A stretch of DNA of 9,370 bases from Candidatus Zymogenus sp. (GCA_030613285.1 JAUWME010000058.1:1-9370), one strand, 5' to 3'; shown: positions 1 through 6,801, counted from the first letter of the stretch. Numbers and translations: made by a program. Notes: generated by a model from the sequence alone, not told the origin.

Positions 1-646
1 CACACGACTGGGGGAAATGCCCGCAGGTAAAACCATTCTTAACGTTGTCACTCTTGTAATTGTTCAGAAACTCCTCGTAGGCTGGGCCAAATATTCCGGG
101 TTGGACGCGGCACGTAAAGCTTACATCATCGACCTCCAAAACCTTGTTCATGTGCTTGGTAACGTCAAGGCTTATCCCGCCCTTCATTGGCACTGTGCCG
201 TAAGTTACAGACGACCTGCCGGCAAAGGGCGTGATGGGAATCTTCTTCTCATTACAAAACTTCACCAGCTTGACCACATCCTCCTCCCCCCTGGGGTAAA
301 CCACCACGTCCGGGGGATAGGGAATCTCCCCTTTCCTCAAATTCATGACATCCCGATAGGCTGCGCTTACCGCATGGTACGCCCTTGTATAATCGTCGGT
401 GTCAACATTGTCCTTTCCCACAATCCGCTCAATCTTTTTGATGTCAGCTTCCTTAATCTTTGGCTTCTTCAGCGGTTTTATATCCGCAAGACCCGGAAGA
501 TGCGGGTTATTAAAATCTTCATCGGTAAAACCAAAGTTCTCCCTTACGTAGTCCAAGAGCTTCTCACTGGGGTGATGAAACCCGTCTTTTGCGCCCCACT
601 TTGCTATGGAGCGGTAAGATTTTTCAGAAAATTTTTCAATCCACAC
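1..646 (-). CDS. FAD-linked oxidase, alkyldihydroxyacetonephosphate synthase-like (N-terminal part, runs off left edge)
   Basis: A minus-strand frame open from 646 to the window edge gives 215 residues with no stop. The N-terminal segment (KWGAKDG, about residues 16-22) resembles the leader of AGPS-type enzymes. The PCMH FAD-binding fold starts near residue 115 with PDVVVYPRGEEDVVKLV, followed by the flavin pyrophosphate loop PFAGRSSVTYGT and then GHFPQS, which corresponds to GHEPDS in alkyl-DHAP synthases. Family enzymes are flavoproteins; true AGPS swaps the acyl chain of acyl-DHAP for a fatty alcohol in ether-lipid synthesis, while bacterial relatives include glycolate/lactate-type oxidases. 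The C-terminal substrate domain is outside the window, so the substrate cannot be settled. The preferred start is GTG at 646, placed 6 nt after AGGAGG. An in-frame ATG at 676 would put that Shine-Dalgarno inside the gene. The HAD phosphatase gene lies 75 bp upstream on the same strand. Confidence 0.85.
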   Translation of the reverse strand, partial: MWIEKFSEKSYRSIAKWGAKDGFHHPSEKLLDYVRENFGFTDEDFNNPHLPGLADIKPLKKPKIKEADIKKIERIVGKDNVDTDDYTRAYHAVSAAYRDVMNLRKGEIPYPPDVVVYPRGEEDVVKLVKFCNEKKIPITPFAGRSSVTYGTVPMKGGISLDVTKHMNKVLEVDDVSFTCRVQPGIFGPAYEEFLNNYKSDNVKNGFTCGHFPQSC

Positions 647-652
647 AGTAGG

Positions 653-660
653 CCTCCTTT
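653..660 (-). promoter_or_regulatory. Ribosome binding site deciding a GTG start
   Basis: On the minus strand AAAGGAGG at 660-653 is followed by six bases and then GTG at 646-644. The strength and spacing favour this GTG over the in-frame ATG at 676-674, which lies upstream of the site and has no such motif in front of it. Confidence 0.75.
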
Positions 661-661
661 T

Positions 662-705
662 TATTTGATATTTCATTGATATTTCATTGAAATTTCATTG
701 AAATT
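662..705 (-). repeat. Four tandem 11-nt direct repeats ahead of the FAD oxidase gene
   Basis: Read on the minus strand, 705-662 consists of AATTTCAATGA twice (705-695 and 694-684), then AATATCAATGA (683-673), then a degenerate AATATCAAATA (672-662). The period equals about one helical turn. The array lies between the HAD stop codon and the oxidase ribosome binding site, so it is in the leader or promoter region. Function unknown; a regulator-binding array or simple slippage are both possible. Confidence 0.75.
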
Positions 706-721
706 CAAATTCTAATTGTAG

Positions 722-1513
722 TTATTTTGATAAAATAATTTCTACTACCTCAGAAAACCCCTCACCGCTTTGGCTTTCGGTAATAAACTTCGGGGGGTCT
801 TTTATATCATCGAGGAAGTTTTTGATATTTGCCACACCGACACTGCTGGGAAAATAGCGAAACATCGGCTCATCGTTGGGAGAATCCCCGACAAAAACAA
901 ATTTGTCCTTCATTTCATCAAGGTCAACCTTTAAAACTTCGCTTGCAAAAATCTTTGTCATCGTCAGCTTGTCGTAGTCGCCAAACCAGCCGTTGACGTG
1001 AATGGAACTGACCTTGTACGTAACACCGTTTTCCTTGAATATCTCACAAATCTTATCGATCTCCTCTTTTTCAAGTCTTGGAACGTCTTCGGTAAAATCG
1101 ATTGCCACATCAAAAAGGCGAAACGACTGGTCAGATGCGTACGCCGTCCCCGGAACTTCTTTTAATATTTTGTCGCCGATTGATTTCAGCCTTTCTCTTT
1201 TTTCTTCAATTTCATCAGGCTCGATGAAAAACCTCCTAATGAGCTTTCCCCGTTTCTCATCAAGGTGAAAATAGAACGCCCCGTTTTCTCCCACCACTCC
1301 TGTAACTGGCCACATCCTGGCGATATGATCGCACCAACCGGCGGGCCTCCCGGTGATGGGTACTACAAAATAGCCGGCGTTATGAAGCGCCCAGAGGGAT
1401 GAAAATGACACCTCTGGCATTTTCCCTTCGGTGGTGAAGGTATCGTCGATGTCAAAAAACACCCCCGACAGACCTTTTAATACTTCCGGCTCTATTTCAC
1501 TAATAGCTTTCAC
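722..1513 (-). CDS. HAD superfamily (subclass IIB) phosphatase
   Basis: The product is 263 residues. All four HAD motifs are visible: motif I DIDDT at residues 21-25 with nucleophile D21 and acid/base D23; motif II ITGRP at 53-57 with T54; a motif III lysine, probably K182 in YDKLTMTK; and motif IV GDSPND at 209-214. A cap domain fits between motifs II and III, as in Cof/sucrose-phosphatase/trehalose-phosphatase type IIB enzymes. It is a Mg-dependent cytoplasmic phosphohydrolase, probably acting on a sugar or other small phosphorylated metabolite; the exact substrate is not evident. The start is GTG at 1513: the codon two before it is a TGA stop, so no earlier start exists in frame, and the ribosome binding site is weak (TGGTGA). 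It lies between the duplicated membrane genes and the FAD oxidase, same strand. Confidence 0.85.
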   Translation of the reverse strand: MKAISEIEPEVLKGLSGVFFDIDDTFTTEGKMPEVSFSSLWALHNAGYFVVPITGRPAGWCDHIARMWPVTGVVGENGAFYFHLDEKRGKLIRRFFIEPDEIEEKRERLKSIGDKILKEVPGTAYASDQSFRLFDVAIDFTEDVPRLEKEEIDKICEIFKENGVTYKVSSIHVNGWFGDYDKLTMTKIFASEVLKVDLDEMKDKFVFVGDSPNDEPMFRYFPSSVGVANIKNFLDDIKDPPKFITESQSGEGFSEVVEIILSK

Positions 1514-1605
1514 AAGTCATCACCAAAAGAATTTGCAATAAACAATTCAGTGCGAAGGTTAAGTCCAAAGGAAACCACAATCAATGCAACATTGACCCAA
1601 CTCAC

Positions 1606-1624
1606 TCAATCCTTAACAATCTAA
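1606..1624. repeat. 3' flank copy of the duplicated membrane-gene unit (copy 1)
   Basis: This 19-bp stretch next to the stop of paralogue 1 (plus strand TCAATCCTTAACAATCTAA) matches 2102-2120 next to the stop of paralogue 2 at 17 of 19 positions. It marks the downstream end of the tandem duplication. Confidence 0.7.
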
Positions 1625-1625
1625 A

Positions 1626-2021
1626 CTAAAACAAGAGGAGTCCGGCGGCACCCATTCCCAAAGCAGCTGCAATTACAGCAATTAGTCCAAGCGCCAAAAA
1701 CTGAGCTATCGCCTGAAGTATCCAAGTTAGTAAGGCCTTGCCCCACGTGGTTTTGAAAAAACTCTTTATAATCCAAAGTGTAATGAGTGTCCCGATGATC
1801 CAACCCAAAACTGCTCCAATACCAAAGAGGAACGAACCGAGCCCTGTGGCCGCCCAGACGAGAAAGCTGGAAATGAGCGCCACCTTAAAAGACTTCCAGA
1901 GCGTGGCACCTTTAATGCCGGCAAATTTCGCACCTATCCATATAAAGAGCGCCGAAACAAGCGTCATGGCAACAATGCTGCCAACAACAAAAAGAATCAG
2001 TGCAAATCCTACGAGTTCCAT
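1626..2021 (-). CDS. Small integral membrane protein, paralogue 1 of a tandem pair
   Basis: The product has 131 residues and is almost wholly hydrophobic, with about four membrane-spanning stretches (roughly 4-30, 46-66, 68-87 and 98-127). Short polar landmarks are GAT at 38-40, KSF at 43-45 and FKTTW at 89-93, all shared with the neighbouring paralogue upstream. No catalytic motif or known transporter signature was recognised, so function is unknown. The start is well supported: AGGAGG lies 5 nt before ATG at 2021. It ends with TAG at 1628-1626, and a second in-frame stop follows within five codons. It lies 100 bp downstream of its paralogue and about 110 bp upstream of the HAD gene, on the same strand. 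Confidence 0.8.
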   Translation of the reverse strand: MELVGFALILFVVGSIVAMTLVSALFIWIGAKFAGIKGATLWKSFKVALISSFLVWAATGLGSFLFGIGAVLGWIIGTLITLWIIKSFFKTTWGKALLTWILQAIAQFLALGLIAVIAAALGMGAAGLLLF

Positions 2022-2039
2022 ATCTACCTCCTAAATTTT

Positions 2040-2072
2040 AAAAGATTCAATGTTTCCATCAAAAAACCATCT
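2040..2072 (-). promoter_or_regulatory. Duplicated upstream element of membrane paralogue 1, candidate promoter
   Basis: The minus-strand sequence just upstream of paralogue 1 closely matches that upstream of paralogue 2 (2545-2579), sharing GATGGAAACATTG followed by a T-rich run. A TTGATG hexamer followed 16 nt later by TAAAAT could be -35 and -10 boxes. The conservation is seen directly; the promoter role is inference. Confidence 0.4.
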
Positions 2073-2101
2073 ACCTATAATAACCGTTAGTAAAAAACAA
2101 G

Positions 2102-2120
2102 TCAATCCTTATCAAGCTAA
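2102..2120. repeat. 3' flank copy of the duplicated membrane-gene unit (copy 2)
   Basis: This is the partner of 1606-1624, with two mismatches in 19 bp. The 496-bp offset between the two copies agrees with the 505-bp offset between the two start codons, as expected for one tandem duplication with small indels. Confidence 0.7.
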
Positions 2121-2121
2121 G

Positions 2122-2526
2122 TCAATCCGAATAGGTTTTGTACAGCAGGTAATCAACACTAACAAAAAGTATAATTATTCCGAATAGCAGCAGCACCGCT
2201 ATCACCTGAAATGCCCCAGCCAAAAAAGCCTGGCGCCATGTGGTTTTAAAATATTTCTTTATAGTAATAATTGTAATAGGTACCCCTACGATAAAACCAA
2301 AAACTAATCCAAGATCAAAGAACCCACCAATCACCATGGCCACCCAGAAAAAAAAGCTGGAAACAAGTTCCACCATAAAGGATTTGTAAAATGTGGCACC
2401 TTCAATCTCTGCAAAATTCGCATATATCCAGAGAAAAGGTGCCAAAACAAGTGCCACAATGCAGCAGTTAATAAAAAGATCCAGTAGTGATATGACAAGT
2501 ACCAGTACAAAACTTATGGGTTCCAT
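2122..2526 (-). CDS. Small integral membrane protein, paralogue 2 of a tandem pair
   Basis: The product has 134 residues and about four predicted membrane helices. It aligns with the adjacent downstream gene over nearly its full length at roughly 40 percent identity by eye in the central region, sharing FAxIxGAT (to residue 45), KSF at 48-50, an SSF stretch, and FKTTW at 93-97. It differs by a slightly longer N-terminal helix and a polar C-terminal tail (YLLYKTYSD). Function is unknown; no enzymatic motif is visible. ATG at 2526 is preceded by an AAGGGT-type ribosome binding site. The similarity continues into both flanks, so the pair arose by segmental duplication. The adaptor-like putative lipoprotein gene lies about 120 bp upstream on the same strand. 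Confidence 0.78.
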   Translation of the reverse strand: MEPISFVLVLVISLLDLFINCCIVALVLAPFLWIYANFAEIEGATFYKSFMVELVSSFFFWVAMVIGGFFDLGLVFGFIVGVPITIITIKKYFKTTWRQAFLAGAFQVIAVLLLFGIIILFVSVDYLLYKTYSD

Positions 2527-2544
2527 ACCTACCCTTTAATTATC

Positions 2545-2579
2545 AAAAAGATACAATGTTTCCATCCCAAAAAACATCT
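2545..2579 (-). promoter_or_regulatory. Duplicated upstream element of membrane paralogue 2, candidate promoter
   Basis: This is the partner of 2040-2072. The common GATGGAAACATTG core is followed by TATCTTTTT and then GATAAT about 18 nt after the GGGATG hexamer, which might serve as a -10 box. Retention of this block outside the coding region in both copies suggests function or a fairly recent duplication. Confidence 0.38.
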
Positions 2580-2644
2580 CCCAATAACAATATAAACTAT
2601 CTTAAACCATTTAATACCACAAAACTACAAAAAAATTCATTTCC

Positions 2645-3562
2645 TTAAGGAATCACAACCAAGGCATTAGAATTCGTATCATTTAAACCCAAGGCCATTA
2701 TCTCCCATCTGGATTCTGGACACAGCCTGACCTTAATCTCCACGGTTTTATCTTCACCGACGCCACTACTTACAATCTCGGAAACGCATCCGGGAATCGT
2801 CCCCGAAGCCAAAAAGTTCAAAGTCATCGGCAACATAAAAACATCGTCACCTAAAGCGATGTCTCTTTTCGTATCACCTTCTACATCAATATTTGCATCA
2901 ATATTCCCCACAAAAAAAATTTCTCCCTCCTTGGCAATTTCCACAACGCTATCTCCCTTGAGGAGATATCCACCCTCCCAGACAAAACAGTTGACAATAA
3001 ACCCCGTCTCTGGCGAGAGAACAAAGACAGAGCCATATTCCCCCTCTGCCCTCAAAATCTCCCCCTCTACCTTTTCCATTTCTTTCAATATTTTTGCGAT
3101 GTCTCTCTTGACCCTTTCGTTTAGGGTCACCGCAAAATTATACTCTTCTCTGGTGCGGTGAACCTCCTTTTTGGCAATGGCCCCTGCATCAAAAAGTCTC
3201 TTACTATTTAAAAATCTCCCCCTTGAATATCTGATCTGCTTTTCAGATTTCTCAAGTTTATTCTTTGTTTTTTTCATCTGCTTGTGAAGCACATCAAGCC
3301 TCTCACGACCTTTTTTGAGCTTCCCCTCTATATCCTCAAGGCCGATCTTCAAAATCAGCTCCCCCTTCACAACCTTATCACCCATCCCCTTCTCAATCCT
3401 CTTCACCTCCCCCGATGCCCCCGCCGTAACAAGGATTGTATCTGCATGAATTTTCCCCTTTATAACGACTATCTCCCCAAGTGGGCAGCCGACAAACAAA
3501 ATCAATACGCTTGTGAGAAAAATAGAAATAGTAAATTTTTTGAGGTTACCCACAAATTTCAT
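2645..3562 (-). CDS. HlyD/MFP-like periplasmic adaptor, probable lipoprotein
   Basis: From ATG at 3562 the product has 305 residues. A basic start and hydrophobic stretch (residues 8-25) end in FVGC, so C26 could be a lipidated cysteine, although phenylalanine at -3 is unusual. A biotinyl/lipoyl-like half motif (about 44-73, GASGEVKRIEKGMGDKVVKG) is followed by a charged, coiled-coil hairpin (about 74-175). The second lipoyl half (VLSPETGFIVNCFVWEGGYLLKGDSVVEIA, split around 181-210) and a beta-barrel region come next. This order is that of membrane fusion proteins that link inner-membrane pumps (RND, ABC) to the outer membrane. The protein stops at ALVVIP, where family members normally continue into a membrane-proximal domain. 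No pump or outer-membrane channel lies in the window. The frame extends upstream to an ATG at 3661, but that extension would cross a terminator hairpin and produce a non-signal N-terminus. GTG at 3553 is an alternative start. Confidence 0.72.
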   Translation of the reverse strand: MKFVGNLKKFTISIFLTSVLILFVGCPLGEIVVIKGKIHADTILVTAGASGEVKRIEKGMGDKVVKGELILKIGLEDIEGKLKKGRERLDVLHKQMKKTKNKLEKSEKQIRYSRGRFLNSKRLFDAGAIAKKEVHRTREEYNFAVTLNERVKRDIAKILKEMEKVEGEILRAEGEYGSVFVLSPETGFIVNCFVWEGGYLLKGDSVVEIAKEGEIFFVGNIDANIDVEGDTKRDIALGDDVFMLPMTLNFLASGTIPGCVSEIVSSGVGEDKTVEIKVRLCPESRWEIMALGLNDTNSNALVVIP

Positions 3563-3599
3563 CCTTCCAGTTGCCTCAAAGGTGGTTTGAAAGATAATT

Positions 3600-3634
3600 A
3601 AAAAAGGGGCCCGACCACCGCCGAACCCCTTTTT
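3600..3634. terminator. Bidirectional rho-independent terminator downstream of fadD
   Basis: AAAAAGGGG at 3601-3609 pairs perfectly with CCCCTTTTT at 3626-3634 across a 16-nt GC-rich loop, with flanking A and T runs that give a U-tract in either orientation. It lies about 130 bp past the fadD stop and 37 bp before the ATG of the adaptor gene, so it fits as the fadD terminator or as an attenuator ahead of the adaptor gene. Confidence 0.75.
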
Positions 3635-3762
3635 AGCAGCTTCATAGTTCTTGTGCACCATTTACATTACTGAGATGTCTCAATCGTGCCAAAATCATTT
3701 GAACACTTAATCATTGTTGGAAAACTTACGTCTCGCAAATCCGGCGCAAGCCATCTTTACAT

Positions 3763-5475
3763 CTAATTTTTTCCTTTCTCCATCTTCTCCAATTCCTTGG
3801 CGCGAAGTTCTTTTCTAAGCACCTTTCCAACAGCGCTCATGGGTAGAGAATCCGCAAATTCTATAACCTTCGGCACTTTGTATTTGGCAAGTTTCTTTTT
3901 GCAATATTCTATCATTTCTTCTTCTGTGGCCGTTTCCCCAGGCTTCAGTACAACAAAGGCCTTGACGGATTCGCCCCGGTAATCGTGGGGGACTCCGATG
4001 GTACAGGCTTCGGCAACCTTTGGGTTTGCAAAGAGGACTTCGTCTATGTCCCTGGGATAGATATTGTAACCGCCGGCAATTATCATGTCTTTTTTTCTAT
4101 CAACGATGTAGAAATATCCCTCATCATCCATCTTTCCGATGTCGCCCGTATAGAGCCAGCCGTTTTTGATTGTGGCTTTTGTCTCTTCTGGCTTTTTGTA
4201 ATATCCCTGAGTAACCTGTGGGCCTTTAATTAACACTTCGCCGGGTTCCCCGACCGGCATCTCTTTTTTGCCGGTGTCAAGATCAACAATCTTAAACTCT
4301 GTGTCAGAGAGCGGAAGGCCGATGCTTCCAACCTTCGTCTTTCCGCCAAAGGGGTTAATACTTGCGGCAGGGGTGGTCTCCGAAAGACCGTATGCCTCGC
4401 AAATCTGGGAGCCGGAGGCTTCCTCAAACTCCCTAATAGTATCTACAGCAAGAGGGGCAGCCCCGGAGAAGCATCCCTTGAGAGAGCTCATATCAAATTT
4501 CTTAAAATCGGGGTGTCTTAACATCCCCACATACATAGTCGGGACAGCCGCAAGAAAAGTCGGCTTGTATGTGTCAATCGCCTCCAAAAGTGCGGGCGGC
4601 TCCGGCCTTGGAATCAGGATGATGCTCCAGCCGTTCCACATCGAAAAGTTCATCACTGCTGTCATACCAAACGAGTGAAAGAATGGGAGCGCCCCGGTCT
4701 GGATCTCCTCGCCCTTTTTGAAAGTATGAAACCACGCGCAAATCTGCTGGACATTTTTGCTGAGATTTCCGTGGGTCAGCATAACGCCCTTAGAAACGCC
4801 GGTGGTGCCACCTGTGTATTGGAATGCACCGAGGTCTTTGAAATCTAATTTGACCTTTTTGGGATTTGGCTCGTTCTTTTTAATGAGATCAAGAAACTCG
4901 TAAACCCCATCGGCCTTATCGATTTTTTTGAACATCGTCTTTTTGACGAACGGGAAAAGCTGCTTTTTGGGGAAAGGGAGATAATCGTTTATGTGGCAAA
5001 TGATTATTTCCTTTACCTTGGTTTTGGGCCTTAATGCGATCATCCTCGGGGCCAAGAGGTCAAGCGTAACGAGGAATTCGGACTCCGAGTCGTTTAGCTG
5101 GTGCTCCAGTTCGGTATCCGTGTAAAGTGGATTATTGAGCACCATCGATGCCCCAGCAGCCAAGGCACCGTAGTAAGCGATAACCATCTGAGGGATATTG
5201 GGCAGCAGTGTCGCAACTCTGCTCCCTTTTTTTACTCCCATCTTCTGGAGAGCCGTTGCAAACCTGTTTACCAGATCTCCCAGCTCTTTATAGTTTATCA
5301 CTTTTCCCATAAAAATAAGGGCCGGATTATCAGGAAACTCCTTTACAGTTCGTGCAAACGCCTCTGGCAGAGTCGTCGTCTCATAATCAACATTCGCAAC
5401 AACACCCTCGGCATAACTTTTTAGCCAAGGCAATTTTCCGGATTTACTTGTGCTTTTCTTAGTTGTCTTCGCCAT
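3763..5475 (-). CDS. fadD: Long-chain fatty-acid--CoA ligase (AMP-forming), FadD-like
   Basis: The 570-residue product has the length typical of bacterial FadD and is complete. It activates fatty acids with ATP and CoA through an acyl-adenylate, normally at the inner face of the cytoplasmic membrane, feeding beta-oxidation or lipid synthesis. Diagnostic motifs are present in order: phosphate-binding loop YTGGTTGVSKG at 220-230; YGLSETTP at 362-369; TGD with ribose-binding D444; the hinge and linker motif VDRKKDMIIAGGYNIYP around 458-473; and the catalytic lysine K551 in VGKVLRKEL. The N-terminus is lysine/serine/threonine rich (about 1-15) and probably disordered. ATG at 5475 is preceded by GAGGAGG with 5-nt spacing. 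The TAG stop is followed after one codon by TAA. It is the first gene of the leftward block, divergent from the alpha/beta hydrolase cluster. The exact chain-length preference cannot be read from sequence. Confidence 0.92.
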   Translation of the reverse strand: MAKTTKKSTSKSGKLPWLKSYAEGVVANVDYETTTLPEAFARTVKEFPDNPALIFMGKVINYKELGDLVNRFATALQKMGVKKGSRVATLLPNIPQMVIAYYGALAAGASMVLNNPLYTDTELEHQLNDSESEFLVTLDLLAPRMIALRPKTKVKEIIICHINDYLPFPKKQLFPFVKKTMFKKIDKADGVYEFLDLIKKNEPNPKKVKLDFKDLGAFQYTGGTTGVSKGVMLTHGNLSKNVQQICAWFHTFKKGEEIQTGALPFFHSFGMTAVMNFSMWNGWSIILIPRPEPPALLEAIDTYKPTFLAAVPTMYVGMLRHPDFKKFDMSSLKGCFSGAAPLAVDTIREFEEASGSQICEAYGLSETTPAASINPFGGKTKVGSIGLPLSDTEFKIVDLDTGKKEMPVGEPGEVLIKGPQVTQGYYKKPEETKATIKNGWLYTGDIGKMDDEGYFYIVDRKKDMIIAGGYNIYPRDIDEVLFANPKVAEACTIGVPHDYRGESVKAFVVLKPGETATEEEMIEYCKKKLAKYKVPKVIEFADSLPMSAVGKVLRKELRAKELEKMEKGKN

Positions 5476-5531
5476 CTTTTCCTCCTCAATACATATAATA
5501 TATTTAGTTTACTTTGAGCAAATTCTGATTA

Positions 5532-5560
5532 AATATAACACTAAAAGCATTTTTTTCCAA
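5532..5560 (-). promoter_or_regulatory. Candidate sigma-70-type promoter for fadD
   Basis: On the minus strand TTGGAA (5560-5555) and TATATT (5537-5532) are separated by exactly 17 bp and lie about 57 bp before the fadD ATG. The match is 4/6 and 5/6 to consensus. The surrounding 275-bp intergenic region is very AT-rich, so chance matches are possible. Confidence 0.4.
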
Positions 5561-5691
5561 ACATATATTTCAAATAATTTCAAAAATATTTACTTTTTAT
5601 TTCTGTTGAAGTTTCGTCTCCATCCTCAAAATAAATTCTAACTCTCTTTTACTAAACACAACGAATGAGTAATTAGATATCTGCTTTTTCC

Positions 5692-5720
5692 TTTACGGAT
5701 GGAGAAACATTTGGTAGAAT
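5692..5720 (+). promoter_or_regulatory. Candidate sigma-70-type promoter for the hydrolase cluster
   Basis: TTTACG (5692-5697) and TAGAAT (5715-5720) are separated by 17 bp and lie 30 bp before the ATG at 5751. AGAGGT at 5737-5742 is the likely ribosome binding site, 8 nt from the ATG. The match is 4/6 and 5/6 to consensus; the role is inferred. Confidence 0.42.
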
Positions 5721-5750
5721 CACTCAAGAATATTTTAGAGGTAAAAGACT

Positions 5751-6545
5751 ATGCCGCAAGCTGAAAGAAACGGTGTCAAGATTGATTTTGAAGTTGTCGG
5801 CTCGGGGCCAGAGGTTGTCCTCATCAACGGAATGGGGAGAGATAGAAACAGTTGGGTTATGCAAAAACACGCTTTGTCTGAAAAATGCAAGTTGCTCCTT
5901 TACGACCACCGCGGGTGCGGAAAGAGCGACCGCCCTGACGATGGATATAACATCCCGGATTTAGTGGAGGACCTAAAAGCTGTAATTGATGCTGCCGGAT
6001 TCGATAAACCCGCCCTCATGGGTTTATCCATGGGCGGAATGATCGCCCAATACTTCGCCGTAACATATCCTGATATGGTAAAAAGTCTGGTGCTTATCTC
6101 AACGGCGGCGGGAAAAACCGGCCTCAGAAATCTCACAGAGGTGTTTGAAGAATATGTTAATAATATGCCGAATTTAACACCCGAAGAGAGCATAAGAAAC
6201 GGTCTAAAACTCATCTTAACACCGGAATTCATCGAAAACAACCAAGAAACCATCGATGCCCTCATCCCCGGATTTATCGAAAACTCCGCCACCCCCGAAG
6301 TCTACATCAAGCTACTACCCAACCTGAAAGACTTCTCGGTCTATGACAAACTAAAGTCGATCAACGTACCCACCCTTATCATGACAGGAGACATCGACGC
6401 CATCATTGATTACGAAAACACAAAGGCGCTGGCATCGGCAATCCCAGGGGCAAAGTAAATAGTCTACACGGGAGCCGGACACGGGCTTACCCTTGAGCGG
6501 GCCACAGAACTCAACGCAGAGGCGATTCGTTTTCTGACCAACTAA
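5751..6545 (+). pseudogene. Alpha/beta hydrolase interrupted by an in-frame TAA before the catalytic histidine
   Basis: The first 235 codons encode a typical alpha/beta-hydrolase fold: oxyanion-loop region INGMGRDRNSW (25-35), YDHRGCGKSDRP (51-62), the nucleophile elbow GLSMGG with S93, and the acid segment TGDIDAII with probable D216. A TAA at 6456-6458 then ends translation. Without any frame change the reading continues as IVYTGAGHGLTLE to a natural-looking TAA at 6543-6545, supplying the catalytic histidine (position 244 counting the stop as one codon), final strand and helix. The full 264-codon length is normal for the family; the truncated product lacks the histidine and should be inactive. 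The replaced codon is unknown; TTA, GAA, AAA or CAA would each need one base change. The Cys-rich protein gene starts only 13 bp after the second stop, so the two are probably cotranscribed. Substrate is unknown; esterase/lipase or carboxylesterase-type chemistry is likely for the intact family. Confidence 0.8.
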
Positions 6546-6558
6546 AAAAGGTGTAGTT

Positions 6559-6801
6559 ATGACAGAGAAGAAATTCAGCGAAATAACTTTAAAATTAGCA
6601 AAAGTGTGTAAGGATGGTTGTCCGATATGTACACAGGGGAGAGAAAAAGGGCGGGGTTTTTTATATCAGCTGGTAAAACTGGAAAGACACATCTGTCCTA
6701 TGTGCAGGGCGTACGAAAAAGTATATGGAGTACCAGCCCATATTAGTATTAAGCAGAGTCAAGACAATAGTACCAAAACCAATTTAAAGGTGAAAATATG
6801 A
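6559..6801 (+). CDS. Small cysteine-rich putative zinc-binding protein
   Basis: The product has 80 residues. Five cysteines are arranged as C17-x3-C21-x2-C24 and C46-x2-C49, so two CPxC knuckles (CPIC and CPMC) are spaced 21 residues apart, a pattern suited to one structural zinc or iron site. The central part is basic (REKGRG) and the C-terminal tail is polar. No named family was recognised. AAAGGTG lies 5 nt before the ATG, and the TGA stop overlaps the ATG of the next gene by four bases (ATGA), so it is very probably translated and coupled to the membrane-anchored hydrolase. Possible roles include nucleic-acid or protein binding; none is shown by the sequence. Confidence 0.72.
   Translation: MTEKKFSEITLKLAKVCKDGCPICTQGREKGRGFLYQLVKLERHICPMCRAYEKVYGVPAHISIKQSQDNSTKTNLKVKI

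Noticed and set aside
17..679. A 220-residue plus-strand open frame at the left edge.
   Set aside because: The minus strand of the same region encodes a clearly recognisable FAD-linked oxidase with conserved flavin-loop and GHFPQS motifs, so the plus-strand frame is an antisense shadow.
1581..1595. Perfect inverted repeat TCAATG-CAA-CATTGA between the first membrane gene and the HAD gene.
   Set aside because: The stem is only 6 bp and AT-rich with no following T tract on either strand, so a terminator or operator call is not supported; chance is likely.
4268..4678. Antisense open frame of 136 residues inside fadD.
   Set aside because: It has no recognisable motifs and lies opposite the strongly conserved adenylate-forming domain.
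5450..5641. Plus-strand open frame with a hydrophobic start in the divergent intergenic region.
   Set aside because: The composition reflects AT-rich DNA; it overlaps the fadD start, has no ribosome binding site that I could see, and coincides with the candidate fadD promoter.
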